In this document: in pieces, positions 38,251 through 49,248 of the stretch
How positions within the stretch are numbered: position 1 is the stretch's first letter
Layout: the number at the start of each line of letters is the position of its first letter
Origin: Doris montereyensis
Taxonomy: Eukaryota; Mollusca; Gastropoda; Nudibranchia; Dorididae
Reading direction: 5' to 3'
NCBI GenBank assembly: GCA_037039925.1
Contig: JAXRKP010001510.1
Span: forward strand, 15,001 to 79,000
Length of the DNA stretch: 64,000 bases
The notes under the pieces: generated by a model
Told to the model about the DNA's origin: nothing
The model's database searches: none
The model's input: the letters and a program-made list of their open reading frames with translations, nothing else
Program-made: the position numbers and the translations under genes

Positions 38251-39044
38251 TACATGTGCTTGCCTGTCCACTGCCCGGGTCACTTAATTCTACAACACTA
38301 ATTACCCCCTCAAAATGCAACACCGGCTGGTTTGGCTTCGCCAAAAAATGCAACACGTTTTTGCAAGTGTCTTCAGTTGGTTGCATTTAATTAGAGTCAA
38401 TTCTTGTGAAAAATGAAGTCGATACAATCTTTTTGTTTTGTCCAAGTAACAAAATCTGCCATGCATGCACGTGTGTGTGCGTGTGACATCTAGATCTGTT
38501 AACTATGTGCGCACGACAATGCCAGTCTTGGCTGTCTCAGCTCTTGTCACCCTGCCCGTTCCCTCCCCAATTCGGCCGTCGACGATGATCACTCTATCTT
38601 TGATCATGGTTAGAAAATATGAGAAAGGTATTGTGTCACTTTTATGATATGCGTGTCAACAAATTACAAAAAAATATTGCTCGAAGTTGCGGAATGTCTC
38701 CACCATCCCATCCCCTTCTGTAGTCTTGAATGAGAGAAGAATGAACAATCTATGAGAAGAGGTTAGGCCTATAATTGGGTCTTATCCTCAAACCAAGTAG
38801 CAACAAACAAAACCCAAACGATTACAAACAACTAACAAAAGAAAAAAAGTTTGTGTCCAACCAAGAATGGCAATGTAAGTACATGTAGTGAGTTATGATC
38901 CTTGCCTTTGTCAAAATGCACCTTCACCAAACCAAAATGCATGATTTTTTTGTCACCCGAGGACCATTGATTTTGGCGGGGACTACTGTATATGGTACAA
39001 TCTAATCTCTATGATAATACATTCTTCATTTGATGATGTCAGAA

Positions 39045-39345
39045 GTGGTTGTGCATCTTGGAAGTAGCAGTGGGTTGTTATTGGTTAACGATGCTAGTAT
39101 TTCCTACTTCTTTACTTTTACTCTTTCTCTTTCACTTATCTTGCATCTTGCTATTTTCTCTTAATTCACGTTGGCGGTTGGCAGACGCTACCGATAGCTG
39201 CTACTTGTTTCCTTTCATTCTTTTACATCTTTTTCTTTCGTCTTACTGTTTCTTCTTAATTTACCCTGAGATCACTGCATATGGTGGACAGAGTATTTTC
39301 CAAGAAGCAAAATCTTAATTCACCCCAAAATCACTGCGTGTTTCA
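39045..39345 (+). repeat. Cluster of short interspersed repeats, TTAATTCACCCTGAG family
   Basis: Pieces of at least three copies in tandem: ttaattcacgttggcggttg, then ttaatttaccctgagatcac followed by tgcatatggtggacag, then ttaattcaccccaaaatcac. Confidence 0.65.
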
Positions 39346-39436
39346 ATCACAAAATTGTGGGAGTAGCTAGATGTTTTCCAGATTTATAGACCGACGTTTA
39401 TTTATTTAGTTGTCCTTTTCTGTTTCATTTATTCAG

Positions 39437-39510
39437 ATTTGACCCGTGCCCAGCAAGAGGAGCTTGAAATGTATTACCGCAAAGGAACTGATCAGCATTT
39501 GACATTTTTG
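39437..39510 (+). CDS. Exon C of the variable-array gene
   Basis: Acceptor tttattcag, donor ttg|gtaagt, 74 bp, phase 1 to 0. Read after exon B's final A it gives N-L-T-R-A-Q-Q-E-E-L-E-M-Y-Y-R-K-G, then T-D-Q-H-L-T-F-L. The sequence is strongly helical, with a charged face and aromatic pair, unlike the disordered exons before it. It starts the folded part whose end is supplied by the variable units. Family not recognised. Confidence 0.8.
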
Positions 39511-39851
39511 GTAAGTGATTGACTCTCCCTTTTAGTGTAATTGAGAATGCTCTTTTTCTTTTCTTTTTTTAAGTTCTAAATTTTGCATTTCTTTCTGCAA
39601 TGAAAAAAGTCCCATGTTCAGATAGTTTGTAACATTGTTGTTTTTTAGAAAGGACTGTAAAAACCATCAACTTAAATCAAAATCAAATTATACAACATCA
39701 AGCTAAAGGGCAGCCACTGTACCTGGGTTGGGTTTATTGTTTTGGTTTTTTGTTGTTGGGTTGGGTTTTTGTTTTGTTGTTGGGTCATGTAATTATTTCA
39801 AATTCATTTGACAAATCATTAATATTTCAATTTACATCCTTTTTTTTTCAG
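39511..39851 (+). other. Intron C-D
   Basis: 341 bp, T-rich, ends in a long poly-T tract before the acceptor. No other feature. Confidence 0.7.
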
Positions 39852-39932
39852 CGCAATATGCGTGAAGCTCATGCCATGTATCCTTTTACTGGGAAACGTG
39901 ACAAAGAATTATTTGACAAGGCCCTAGCTGAG
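39852..39932 (+). CDS. Exon D, last constitutive exon before the variable array
   Basis: A poly-T tract plus cag acceptor and donor gag|gtatgt bound 81 bp (27 codons, phase 0 to 0). The peptide runs R-N-M-R-E-A-H-A-M-Y-P-F, then TGKRDKELFDKALAE, continuing the helical style of exon C. It ends on KALAE in phase 0, and every array unit opens in phase 0 with L-[FL]-x-R. The junction KALAE-LFRRMPIL is therefore seamless in frame and reads as one amphipathic helix. This fit is the main reason for assigning the array to this gene. Confidence 0.8.
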
Positions 39933-42214
39933 GTATGTACCCCATTCTGTAGCATCCCTTTATCTGACTTGAAAATTCTTTGATTGGGTATAACGTTTCT
40001 TATTTGTACAGAAATTCAATACACTTGTGCTATTGTATCTTGCGAATGAACTAGTGAGCGGTTTACTTCTGGTGACATTTTTGAATCAGCGGTTTTATTT
40101 CGTTCATTTCTCATTTTTTGGCATTTCTTTTAGCTTGTTAAGTTCCAGTTCTCTAGTGTTGATTGAAAGAGGGCCTTATTTGTGTGGAGTGGGTTACTCA
40201 CATCTAACTGGGTGTGGACAATTCATCTCCGTTTTTTATCTCGGTACTGGGTCTCAGGAGGTCTGCGTTAGATTCCCAGTCTAGGCAAAAACAAATCTGG
40301 CCCTCCTGTTATCACAGCAGTGAAATGGGTAGCTAGGTCTAGTCAGACTCGACGAAAGTAAAGATGGTGTGGACAGCAATGGCAAACTACCACATGTTAC
40401 CTAGAAAAATCAGGACTACTCATGATTCAACTCTGAGCATGAGACTTGCTTTTACTTATAACACACAAGATACAGACAGATAGACATCTTGATCAATTTG
40501 TATTTGTTACACATTTGGAAAATCTCTTACATTGTTTCATATTTCTAGGAGATCTTTATATGAATTGGCAATACTATGTGTCATGTCAAAGCATCCATAC
40601 AAGTGGGATCTAATTTTCAGTTATTTTCTTATAGAGATGTTTTGACTTTGTGATGTGGAATCATTTGTTTTTCACTCACAAATTTTGGTCTGCCCTATAG
40701 ATATTTGAAGATGACTTATTTACTATTGAGGACATCAAAATAACGTCTATAATAAGAAATTGTGGTGCTCTATTCAGACACTACATAGGTTTTAGTAGGT
40801 GGCGAACATTACTAAAGCACTGTCCTCTGCCACAGCCCTAAAACAAAGCACATTTTGTTAAATTGAACAGAGGAAATTGACTAGTATTTAGACAAGGTTC
40901 ATCTGTGGTCAATTTTCTTAGCAAGTTGCTGACTGAATCAGCCGTGGCAATGTTATGGCAATGACTGTATCATGCAGCGTTCTAGAGCTCAGCTCATTGG
41001 ATCCTCACTGACACTCCATTCATGATCTGGCTTTTTAAACTGCTATCCAAAGTCAATTTAAATGAACGAATCTTCCAAGCCATCTTTTAAAAACATTATT
41101 GTTTTTAACTTGGTGCCCGGGGAGTAGATTTCGGCTGTAAGCTTGCTTGGGCTAATTGCTCCTTTCCTCTGCTTTTCATTTTGAGCAAGGGCTGTGGCAC
41201 AAATTTGCTTCATCGTCAATATTTTTACTCCTGTCCGTTTTTCCTCTTGTCAGTGTCATTTGATTCACTGCTCAAATGAGGCTATGATGGCTAATCAGGT
41301 GTGGTTTTCTACAATGCCATGTCACTTTATATCTTGAACTGCACTGTTTTTGCTCATTCCTTTGATTATTTTCTGGGCCCTATCCCCTTTGTGACATTGT
41401 CATGGATTATCGAACAAATATCAATTTTCATTGTCTGTCTCTTGCCCGTGAAATTATAAAACCCAATATGCACAAAGAATTTTCAAGTCAATGATTTTTT
41501 TAAGTCACTGAAACTGAATACAAGCAATTGAAAGCATTGTCTGCGGGTGCTCAAGCGTAGATAATTGATCTCAGGTGCTATAATTTAATGTATCATACCT
41601 AATTCCTGCAATTAAATTAAAGTTCCTGTCCCTCAGCCCATTCCATCTTTTCGTTAACTTCATTGCTTTAAGCAAGATCTATTAGTCTTTTAAAAAAACA
41701 AATTACCCAGCGTGTTTTTTGTACACACATATTTGTAGTACATGTTTATAACTACTGAGCAACTTAAAAAACTGTCAGGGCAATTTCCAAATCCTATCGT
41801 AACCTCATGGTAATTTCTTGCTGTGGGAATGTGTAGATGAAATAGCTGTCAACATTGATATAGCTGCACACTTCTCTATCCTCATGGAGAATGAATGATG
41901 CAAATGCATTTAAACTTGGTTTCATTCAGGGGATGTGCACCTCAAAAGTAAAACATCTATGATACAACACAAGAAATACCTGTTCTTTTTGTGTATAATA
42001 GGCCCATGTAATACTAAACCTAAATATGATGTTGAATTTTGTTTTAAAAATTTGCTGTCGTGGAGATTAAGACAAACAAACTGAAATTATGAAACTTCGC
42101 AGCTCTATTTTGAAACTATTTATCTGTCTATTCAGCCCATATTTTGTGCACAGTAACCTGAAAGGATGTATGAAGATCAAATAGGGATGTTTTTGATATA
42201 GTAAAAAGTAAGTC

Positions 42215-42692
42215 GTGCAGCCAAATCAAAATGATATACCTAAATAAGGAAAAGAACACAAGAGTGCAGCCAAATCAAAATGATATACGTAAATAAGGAA
42301 AAGAACACAAGAGTGCAGCCAAATCAAAATGATATACCTAAATAAGGAAAAGAACACAAGAGTGCAGCCAAATCAAAATGATATACGTAAATAAGGAAAA
42401 GAACACAAGAGTACAGCCAAATCAAAATGATATACGTAAATAAGGAAAAGAACACAAGAGTGCAGCCAAATCAAAATGATATACGTAAATAAGGAAAAGA
42501 AAAGAACACAAAATGATATGCGTAAATAAGGGAAAAGAACACAAGAGTGCAGCCAAATCAAAATGATATACGTAAATAAGGAAAAGAACACAAGAGTGCA
42601 GCCAAATCAAAATGATATACGTAAATAAGGAAAAGAACACAAGAGTGCAGCCAAATCAAAGTGATATGCGTAAATAAGAAAAAAAGAACACA
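42215..42692 (+). repeat. 49-bp minisatellite, about 10 copies
   Basis: The monomer contains gcagccaaatcaaaatgata followed by tacstaaataaggaaaagaa and cacaagagt. One copy near 42500 is truncated. Copies differ by single bases (tacc/tacg/tgcg). The open frames on the minus strand are by-products of the repeat length. It lies in the intron directly upstream of the variable array. Confidence 0.95.
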
Positions 42693-43501
42693 AATTTTCA
42701 ACATGAAATATTGAAGTAATGAAATGCGATTAAAGAGAAAAAACTTTTTACTAAATATCTTCAGCCTTTGTCTTGGAAATGTGAAAAGAATTGGTAGACA
42801 AGTAACTGAGTAATAACAACGCTTGAGAAATGAATTAAAATAAATAGCCACGACGATATAGATCTAAATATACATGGACAGCGAAAGTAATTGACTTCTT
42901 GCAAAACAATTGAGAAATGTCTTAAAGTTTGAAAAGAATTTTGTTTAAAAACAAAGCCATGAAATACATAACAGACACAGGTGCAAATGTGATAGGTGTT
43001 AATGCCAGAAATAGATTCATAAGATCATTTAGCGTAGATCCCCTTTGACACACCAATAGGCTGCAGTAAGTCTGGAGAACATGTGTTTCCTCAAGAAAGT
43101 ATTGCTGGATCATCAAGGCATCGCTTAGTGTCTATGTCTATGCTTTTGCAAACACGAAATGAGCTGTGTATCGATATCAAATATACTCATGTCACTATAA
43201 AGTTAGACCCATTACCCATTACCTAAGACTTGAATGTGATGAATTTTTCACAAACAGAGATAAAACATTGTGCAAACATACTTCTAAAAAAACCTCTTTT
43301 GTACTGTTTTAAAACCGATTCCATGTGAACTGTTATATTATCTCGAAATTAGAATAGTTTTAGCACTGAAATGGGAAGTATTTGGAGAGAGAAAAAGATA
43401 ATTTTTCTTTATTATCGATGGTTGCACATCCCTTAATTGTTTAAGATAAGTTATGTCTTCAGATTTTAAGGAGACATACAGAATTGGTGTGTCTTGAAAT
43501 A

Positions 43502-44289
43502 CAGTCAGACCCTGTTATACCACCAACTTTGGGACCAACGTGACATTGGCCGTATAATGGGTAGGGCAGTATAACAGGGTTTTTAATCTTTATCGACATT
43601 GAAGCATTAGTCTAACTAAAGGCCTACGAAAGGTTAGTCCCTCGTCTTTACTACAAGCTAATTGGCAATCGTGTTGATTGGTGGCGTTAATCATCAAACA
43701 TTAGCCTGCAGTTTTGTAACCCCACTGTCCTATGCAACCCAACCGAAATGCGATTGTATTATAGCCTACACTGTCTGTATAGGCTGGAAGGTTTAGGCTA
43801 TCACTAGGCAGCAGGCAAGCACAACGTTGTGGTGCATTCGGATTGACTCAAAAGTTCTACAGCCAGTACATGTACTAGTAATTAAATAAGTCACACCATG
43901 TTGACATACTACTAGGCTTACATGCTTGTATCTTACTAGGCTTCTATGTAATACATTATGTAATACATTTTAGTTGCATCAGCTCAAAAGCAGTGCTTTT
44001 GCCCACGATAATGCTATCAAAACGCGATGCACTACCTATGCTGTACTGTAAATGTAGAACTACCAGTGCAATACTAATTTATAGGGCCATTTATGTTGTA
44101 AATCTATCTTCTTGGTTGGCGGTATAACGGGAAGTATTTTAATCTACACAACTATTGAGAACGCCTCTGTCTCACTGTTGGTGGATGGCGGTATAAAAAA
44201 CATCCCCATTGCTTTTTTTTAGGGCAGTCGTTCCATTCTCTTGGCAAAAATTAGCGGTAAGTGAGAATGGTGGTATAACGGGGTTACTG
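43502..44289. mobile_element. pogo/Tigger-like TIR element, 788 bp
   Basis: The left end cagtcagaccctgttatacc and the reverse complement of the right end (cagtaaccccgttataccac) are matched, with TA flanking both. Internal repeats of ggcggtataacggg and ggatggcggtataaaaaac lie near the right end. No transposase. Confidence 0.75.
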
Positions 44290-45178
44290 TAAATATTATT
44301 TTGCAAGTGCATATATGTAAGATTTTTTTCCGACAAACGCCCTAGTGTGCAAAGAAGATGATATTGAGTTAAATCCTTAAGATACTGGACAAATTTTACT
44401 TGCGTTTGACAATCTTAGTCAAGTACATTTAGCATCTCATGTCAATGCTTTCTATTGTGTGTTCACTTTCTCTTTATACCTGACACAAGCAAATCACACT
44501 TAAGCACATACAAAATATCGTTTTTCCTGATACAACAACAAAAAATTGCCTATATTATTAAAGGCGTGCATAAAATCAGAAAACAATGGCTTATGTTTGA
44601 TTTGTTTTGTCACAATATTATGTATTGCTTTTGTGAGTTTTGTTATTTCTTAAATTGAATTGTTCTGTTAGTTATCTGTAAGATACAGCTGCTCTTGTTT
44701 CAAGTAGGCCATTCTTTATCATATTTCAGACAAGTGATCAGTACTGAAGTCAAATATCCTTAGCAGTTACATTTTATGAAAATATCCATTGATAACAAAT
44801 AGAGGAGTTTTACTTGTGATAATTCTGTCTTCACTGATGAGGAAAGAGTGATCATGGGGAGATGAGATGGCTCAATGAACCAGTCTAAAGGCTGTTAGAT
44901 TGAAGGCGAAGTGAACAATTGGCCCTGGCTCATCCCATGTGAAACTGCAACCTTCTCTAGAAGCGTAAAAAAATTTAATTGCTTTTATATATCAATTACA
45001 ATGTTGTTCCTGGAGAAATATCTGAAGTGTTGATGCATTTTATCAGCTTTTGCGCCCTTCCCCTTGAAACAACTCATCTTTCATTCTTGGATGTTAAAGT
45101 TGAGCACAGTGTTTTTAATCCCTTATTATTTTATTAACTTTTTCCTCGAATTCTTCAGTACTGATCATTTGTACTTTA

Positions 45179-45219
<41 letters not shown>

Positions 45220-45313
45220 TTCTATTTATTTTTTTTTAAATGTGATTTGATTCTTTCTTTTTCTTTTTTAAATGTGATTTGATGGATGTATTCTCATTTT
45301 ATGTCACGTATTA

Positions 45314-45460
45314 CAGTGGAGTTTGGATGAAAGACTTGATTGAAACAAGACTGTTTAAAACCAGCATCTTTTGATTTTTTATGTATTTGCTTCTTGGATA
45401 CTTTTCAAAATTGACTGTACTTCCTCAAACCTTGAAGTTGATTTCAATGAGACTCCACTG
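45314..45460. mobile_element. Miniature TIR element, 147 bp
   Basis: Ends cagtggagtttggatgaaag and cagtggagtctcattgaaat (right end reversed), flanked by TA on both sides. Non-coding MITE. Confidence 0.75.
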
Positions 45461-46129
45461 TAATCATGACTTGATCTCTACACTGTTTATTTTGTCATGT
45501 ATTGATTCTTTAATTACTAGATATGTATCATAAAGAGGTGGCAGGAATTAAAATTCTTTAAAAATAAATAAAACAACAATTAAACTGAATGTTACAAAAT
45601 ATAACATTAATCTTATTGAATTAGGTTATATTATTTAGATTTAGCTTGAATAGAAATATTTTTAGAAACAAGAGCAACTGTCAAATGAAGAGCCCTTTTG
45701 ATTTTGGTGCTGTGGTGAAACAAAAATTAACTGAATAATGCCAGACATAAAAGAGTCCCCATTCCCACATTTTGAAACTTTTGGCCAAATTGAGAAATTC
45801 AAAATTATGCCTTGTAATCCCTTTCATCAGTCCCATAAATTTGCTGAGCACCTTGAGGTCCTGGATAGGTCTTTTTGCTTTGCCTTTCTGGCCCTATTTA
45901 CACCCAATATCCAGAGACATGAAATATTTGAATCTTTGAGGCAGGTCATTCCGCAGAATTTCTAGAGTTTGCTTTGGTCTGAGGTATAACTGAAAGTTCT
46001 CTCTAATTTTCTGGTTTTTCACCAATGAAATTTTTACAATTTCTATCTTCTCCTTTTTTTGTTTTGTTTTGATAAGCTGATGATTTTCTACTATCTCATT
46101 CATCTTTCTGTTTTCTCCCTGTATCTCTT

Positions 46130-46248
46130 TCTAACACTCTCTCTCTCTTCGCTTTCGCTCTCTCTCTCTCTCTCTCCCCCTCTCCCCCTCCCCCTCCCTC
46201 CTTCCTTCTCTCTCTCCCTCCTCCTCTCCCTCCCTCTCTCTCTCTCTC

Positions 46249-46292
<44 letters not shown>
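46130..46292. repeat. (CT)n / CCCT-rich microsatellite
   Basis: About 160 bp of C/T repeats; frames on both strands are artefacts. Confidence 0.9.
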
Positions 46293-46294
<2 letters not shown>

Positions 46295-47193
46295 ATAGCC
46301 ATATGCTGACCTGTTAGTTGTTCTGTCAGAAAATTTGCATGAAGTTGGACGTTTAACTTGAGGATTTTTCTTTAAACATGGACTGTGACCTCTCCTGATC
46401 TTTATTGAGTAAAATTAATTGTTTTAAAGAAAAAAAGGAGAAAGAATTTGCAACCCATTGAGAAGAAGAGATCGGCTTAAAAGGTGAGTACATTTACTTT
46501 TGGTAACACAAGAATAGTCTACTTCACAATATTTGTTTTTTTCCAACCCATTTCACTCACACACACAACCCAACAGACGCATACATAACTGAGAGACATA
46601 AGAGGAACATGGTAAAAGATGTAGTCAAAGTAAGTATCAATGTAATGAAAAAATTCCTCTGTGCTGTAGTAGAATGACTTTGGTCTGGGCATTGGTGTGC
46701 TGCTTTGGATATCTTGTTTCTGTTATAAACTGGTGTATTTGTGTCTTTGTATCATAATCTTTCTGATTCTGTTGTCGTCTTGAACATTGAGTGGTATCCA
46801 TGTTTGATTCACCACAGTTGTAAGGAGGTATCCAGAGGTGGTTCTTTGAATGTTTACATTATTGATTCGAGATGAAATGTCAAATACTTCTATTGGCATG
46901 CTGTTGGATTGTATGGTTCATGTGTTGTTTGGTCTTTCTGGCTCTACCAGGGTTTTTGCCCTTCTTTCCATCTCAATAGAAAGCTCTTGTTTCAGTATCA
47001 GCTGTCTTTTTGTATCTTCTGTCATTTCGCTGTTGCTCATGTTGTCTTTGTGGAGTTCACATAATTAGATTTCTGAGTGATAGGCATATTGTTCTCAGTT
47101 TTTACGAAATTAATTGGAATTTTTATTTTGCAGAAATGTACATTAAAGAAAAGGCACTTTATTTATATACCCCTCTCATATACATTGTGACAG

Positions 47194-47301
47194 TTGAAGA
47201 GAAGAATTCGGTCTTAAGTGCTGATCCCCTTCGTGCTCAACAATACTTTTATGTAAACAGCATGGCTAAATTATCTTATCGGCGGTCCAAATTAATAAAA
47301 T
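47194..47301 (+). pseudogene. Array unit 1 (one-base deletion)
   Basis: Acceptor gtgacag, donor aaaat|gtaagt. It opens LKRRI as expected, then hits a stop seven codons in. One missing base just after the fifth codon puts the rest, LSADPLRAQQYFYVNSMAK, back in the module frame. With that base the length would be 109, phase 0 to 1. It is the nearest relative of unit 2 (D-x-x-R-A, N-S-M, L-S-x-R-R-S). Dead unit or base-calling error. Confidence 0.65.
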
Positions 47302-47533
47302 GTAAGTAATTCATATAATGACAATGAAGTGAGAGCCACCGTTTTTGTCTCTTATTGCTTCTGTCTGATTGGTAAGAATGCTGCTTGCTGTTTTTCCCTC
47401 CGTCTTTTTTTGTTTTGAGTTTTTTTTATACTTCTTATGGGCATATTGTAGATTTCATGAGAAGAATTTTCTCTTTTTCTTTGTTCCTCAATATCCCCTC
47501 CCAAAAAAAATTCTTATCTTTTATTTGTCCCAG

Positions 47534-47645
47534 TTGTATCTTCGGATTCCAATCCTGGCTTGTGACTCAGTTCGTGCTGAGACCCTGCTGTATGCCAACA
47601 GTATGAGAAAATTGTCACTGCGTCGAAGTAGGCAGAAATTGAATT
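47534..47645 (+). CDS. Array unit 2
   Basis: Acceptor tgtcccag, donor gaatt|gtgagt, 112 bp, phase 0 to 1. Peptide opens LYLRIPILACDSVRAETLLY, then A-N-S-M-R-K-L-S-L-R-R-S-R-Q. It has all module landmarks: R4, P6, D11, R14, a Y-x-N-S site and a basic tail. Confidence 0.8.
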
Positions 47646-47727
47646 GTGAGTTCTTGTTACACCTGCGCCAGTATTTTCTCCCCCTGACCTCTCTAACTCA
47701 AGTAGTGAACTTCCTATTTCACCATAG

Positions 47728-47836
47728 CTCTTATCAAGAACTCCAATCCTGAGGTTCAGTAGGTATCGGGCTGAGCATGCTATGTATATCACTACCATGC
47801 GGCAGATTCAAAGAAAACGCAAGAAGTATGTATTTG
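47728..47836 (+). CDS. Array unit 3
   Basis: Acceptor accatag, donor tttg|gtaagt, 109 bp, phase 0 to 1. Opens LLSRTPILRFSRYRAEHAMY, ends R-Q-I-Q-R-K-R-K-K-Y-V-F. It has T for the usual L/M at position 5, and ITT replaces the N-S site. Confidence 0.8.
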
Positions 47837-47923
47837 GTAAGTAATGCCAGTTTTTTGTCGTTTTTTTTCCTGGACGTGATATGAAGGAAGCTTGCGATTT
47901 AAAAATTGGAATAACTACTTCAG

Positions 47924-48040
47924 ATATTTCGGCGTCTTCCCCTCTTGTTGAAGGCCCAAAAGAAGACGGAGCAGATTTTGTATGAGAATTGTAGTAGAAA
48001 AGTACGTCGCTGGCGACAGCAAACGGCATTGCTGCATCAG
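47924..48040 (+). CDS. Array unit 4 (ends in phase 0)
   Basis: Acceptor acttcag, donor catcag|gtaaat, 117 bp. Opens IFRRLPLLLKAQKKTEQILY, then E-N-C-S-R-K-V-R-R-W-R-Q-Q. The module is complete and open, but this donor leaves phase 0, unlike other units. It would need a different downstream exon or would shift the frame. Confidence 0.7.
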
Positions 48041-48295
48041 GTAAATAAACCTCTATCTTGGCTTGGATTTAAGTGGGATCTCCTCTGTTTCAATCTATTG
48101 TCACCCTCTTCGCTTTCTTCAGCCTCCTTATATGCCCTTTCACTTCCAAGATGTCCCTTTTGTTATGGTATTGGTTCGATGATATAGGGGATTGCACTTT
48201 TTGTGGCTCACTTCTGACATCCATCAAACTTTGGAGGGCACATTTCAGGTGAAGGCTTACTGTTCTATTTATTTCCTTCCTTCATTTTACCTCAG

Positions 48296-48407
48296 CTTTT
48301 TCTCCGAATGCCTGCCCTCCTTTACAACAGCAAAAGAGCTTTAGAGACATTCTATATAAATTCAACACGGAAAATGCAAAAAAGACGCTTGAGAGCTCAT
48401 TTTAAAG
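48296..48407 (+). CDS. Array unit 5
   Basis: Acceptor tacctcag, donor aaag|gtgagt, 112 bp, phase 0 to 1. Opens LFLRMPALLYNSKRALETFY, then I-N-S-T-R-K-M-Q-K-R-R. Close to unit 6 (shared LFLRMP, FYINS). Confidence 0.82.
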
Positions 48408-48627
48408 GTGAGTACCTTAGTTTGACTCATCTTGTATGCTTTTTGTGCAGCGCATGTTAATCTTGAAGAGGTGGCTGGCTGCATGCAATTATGTAGTCTA
48501 TAGAGAGCATACTTGTGACAAAGGCTGTCATCATATTCTTTTCCACTCATATTGTCAATAGCTTTTTGTGTCTGAGACTTTCAAAATTATGTGAACAGAT
48601 GTTTTGTCCGTAGAAATTATTCAGCAG

Positions 48628-48667
48628 TTACTTGTGTCAGGAAACCTCATTACGTTTGCATGCAGAT
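48628..48667 (+). pseudogene. Possible truncated array unit
   Basis: Acceptor ttcagcag and donor agat|gtaagt bound only 40 bp, phase 0 to 1, reading LLVSGNLITFACR. Opening and phases fit a unit, but most of the module is missing. Probably an internal-deletion relic. Confidence 0.3.
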
Positions 48668-48928
48668 GTAAGTTCAGTCTCTCTTGCCGTTTATGTTCTG
48701 TCTGAAATCAGCTGTGGCTCAGTACAGATTGTCCTGATTTGCCATTTCTTCAGGATTTGTTTTACGGAATCTTGCTGCAGTTTTTAGTTATTTAGCCCCT
48801 TGTGTCCTACACTGTTAGGGTCATTTCACTCTCTGTGGCTTTGTGATCAGGAGTGAAGCTTTAAAAAAGAACAAATCTGTCAAGGGTGACTTATGCTCCT
48901 AACATTTTCGTTGCATTCTTTGTGTCAG

Positions 48929-49034
48929 CTCTTCCTGCGAATGCCCACCCTTCGCTTTAACTATCGCAGAGTGATGGAGAATTTCTATATCAACAGCATG
49001 AGAAGAATGTATAGAGATCGGGACAAATCAACGG
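48929..49034 (+). CDS. Array unit 6
   Basis: Acceptor tgtgtcag, donor acgg|gtaaag, 106 bp, phase 0 to 1. Opens LFLRMPTLRFNYRRVMENFY, then I-N-S-M-R-R-M-Y-R-D-R-D-K. Sister of unit 5. Confidence 0.82.
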
Positions 49035-49142
49035 GTAAAGTTGTATTTTTCCCCTTTTTTCTTCCCCTGTTTTTAAAGAAAAACAAAAACTCCAAGAAAA
49101 TGGTCTTGCCTTGTGTATAAGGTTTGTTTCTGTTTATCATAG

Positions 49143-49248
49143 TTGTTTCGACGCCACCCACTTCTTTATTGGCAACCGAAGCGGTGTGAAGAAGTGTTCT
49201 ACGTTAACATGAGAAAGAGAGTGTCTAGGGCCCGCAATAAATTTTTGG
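49143..49248 (+). CDS. Array unit 7
   Basis: Acceptor tatcatag, donor ttgg|gtaaga, 106 bp, phase 0 to 1. Opens LFRRHPLLYWQPKRCEEVFY, then V-N-M-R-K-R-V-S-R-A-R. Shares EVFYVN and SRAR with unit 8. Only 109 bp of intron separate it from unit 6. Confidence 0.82.

Larger units (their letters stand above)
35339..38988. mobile_element. pogo/Tigger-like TIR element interrupted by a LINE
   Basis: The left end cagtagtctccgccaaattg and the reverse complement of the right end (cagtagtccccgccaaaatc) are inverted repeats, each flanked by TA, the target duplication of the Tc1/mariner/pogo group. Subterminal sequence on both sides repeats ccaaaatgcatg. Removing the LINE between them leaves roughly 0.8 kb with no transposase, so the host element was probably a non-autonomous one that later received the LINE. 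Confidence 0.75.
25490..39436 (+). other. Intron B-C (about 14 kb), transposon-filled
   Basis: Contains the elements listed separately: a TIR element at 27305-27885, short repeats of two families, a BED-finger scrap, and a pogo-like element interrupted by an RTE-like LINE. Stretches 25500-27100, 32030-32890 and 34300-35330 show no recognised gene. 32220-32720 is unusually dense in AGATCTAG/TCTAGATT words. Confidence 0.6.
39933..47193 (+). other. Intron D to first array unit (7.3 kb)
   Basis: Holds an unclassified repeat-like segment (40190-40460), a 49-bp minisatellite, two TIR elements and a CT microsatellite. 40470-42210, 42700-43500, 44300-45310 and 46300-47190 show no recognised gene. 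Confidence 0.6.

Noticed and set aside
40190..40460. Possible third SINE-like repeat
   Set aside because: It has a plausible composition (gcagcaatggcaaactacca) but no second copy in the window, so it cannot be called a family.
42373..42851. Minus-strand repeated hydrophobic ORFs (FSLFTYIILIWLHSCVLF)
   Set aside because: Produced by the 49-bp minisatellite, whose three-copy length (147 bp) is a multiple of three.
45894..46103. Minus-strand ORF with a L-R-N-D-L-P-Q-R-F-K-Y-F segment, possibly LINE-like
   Set aside because: Similarity to post-RT LINE motifs is too vague and no flanking LINE domains were found.
46440..46482. Basic N-P-L-R-R-R-D-R-L-K before a gtgagt donor
   Set aside because: There is no acceptor, the phase does not match the unit rule, and no opening module is present. 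Chance or an untraceable relic.
46577..46628. Exon-like segment between caacag and gtaagt reading A-Y-I-T-E-R-H-K-R-N-M-V-K-D-V-V-K
   Set aside because: It would enter in phase 1 and leave in phase 0. Exon D ends in phase 0, so it cannot sit between D and the units without an extra exon, and phase 0 of it has a stop.
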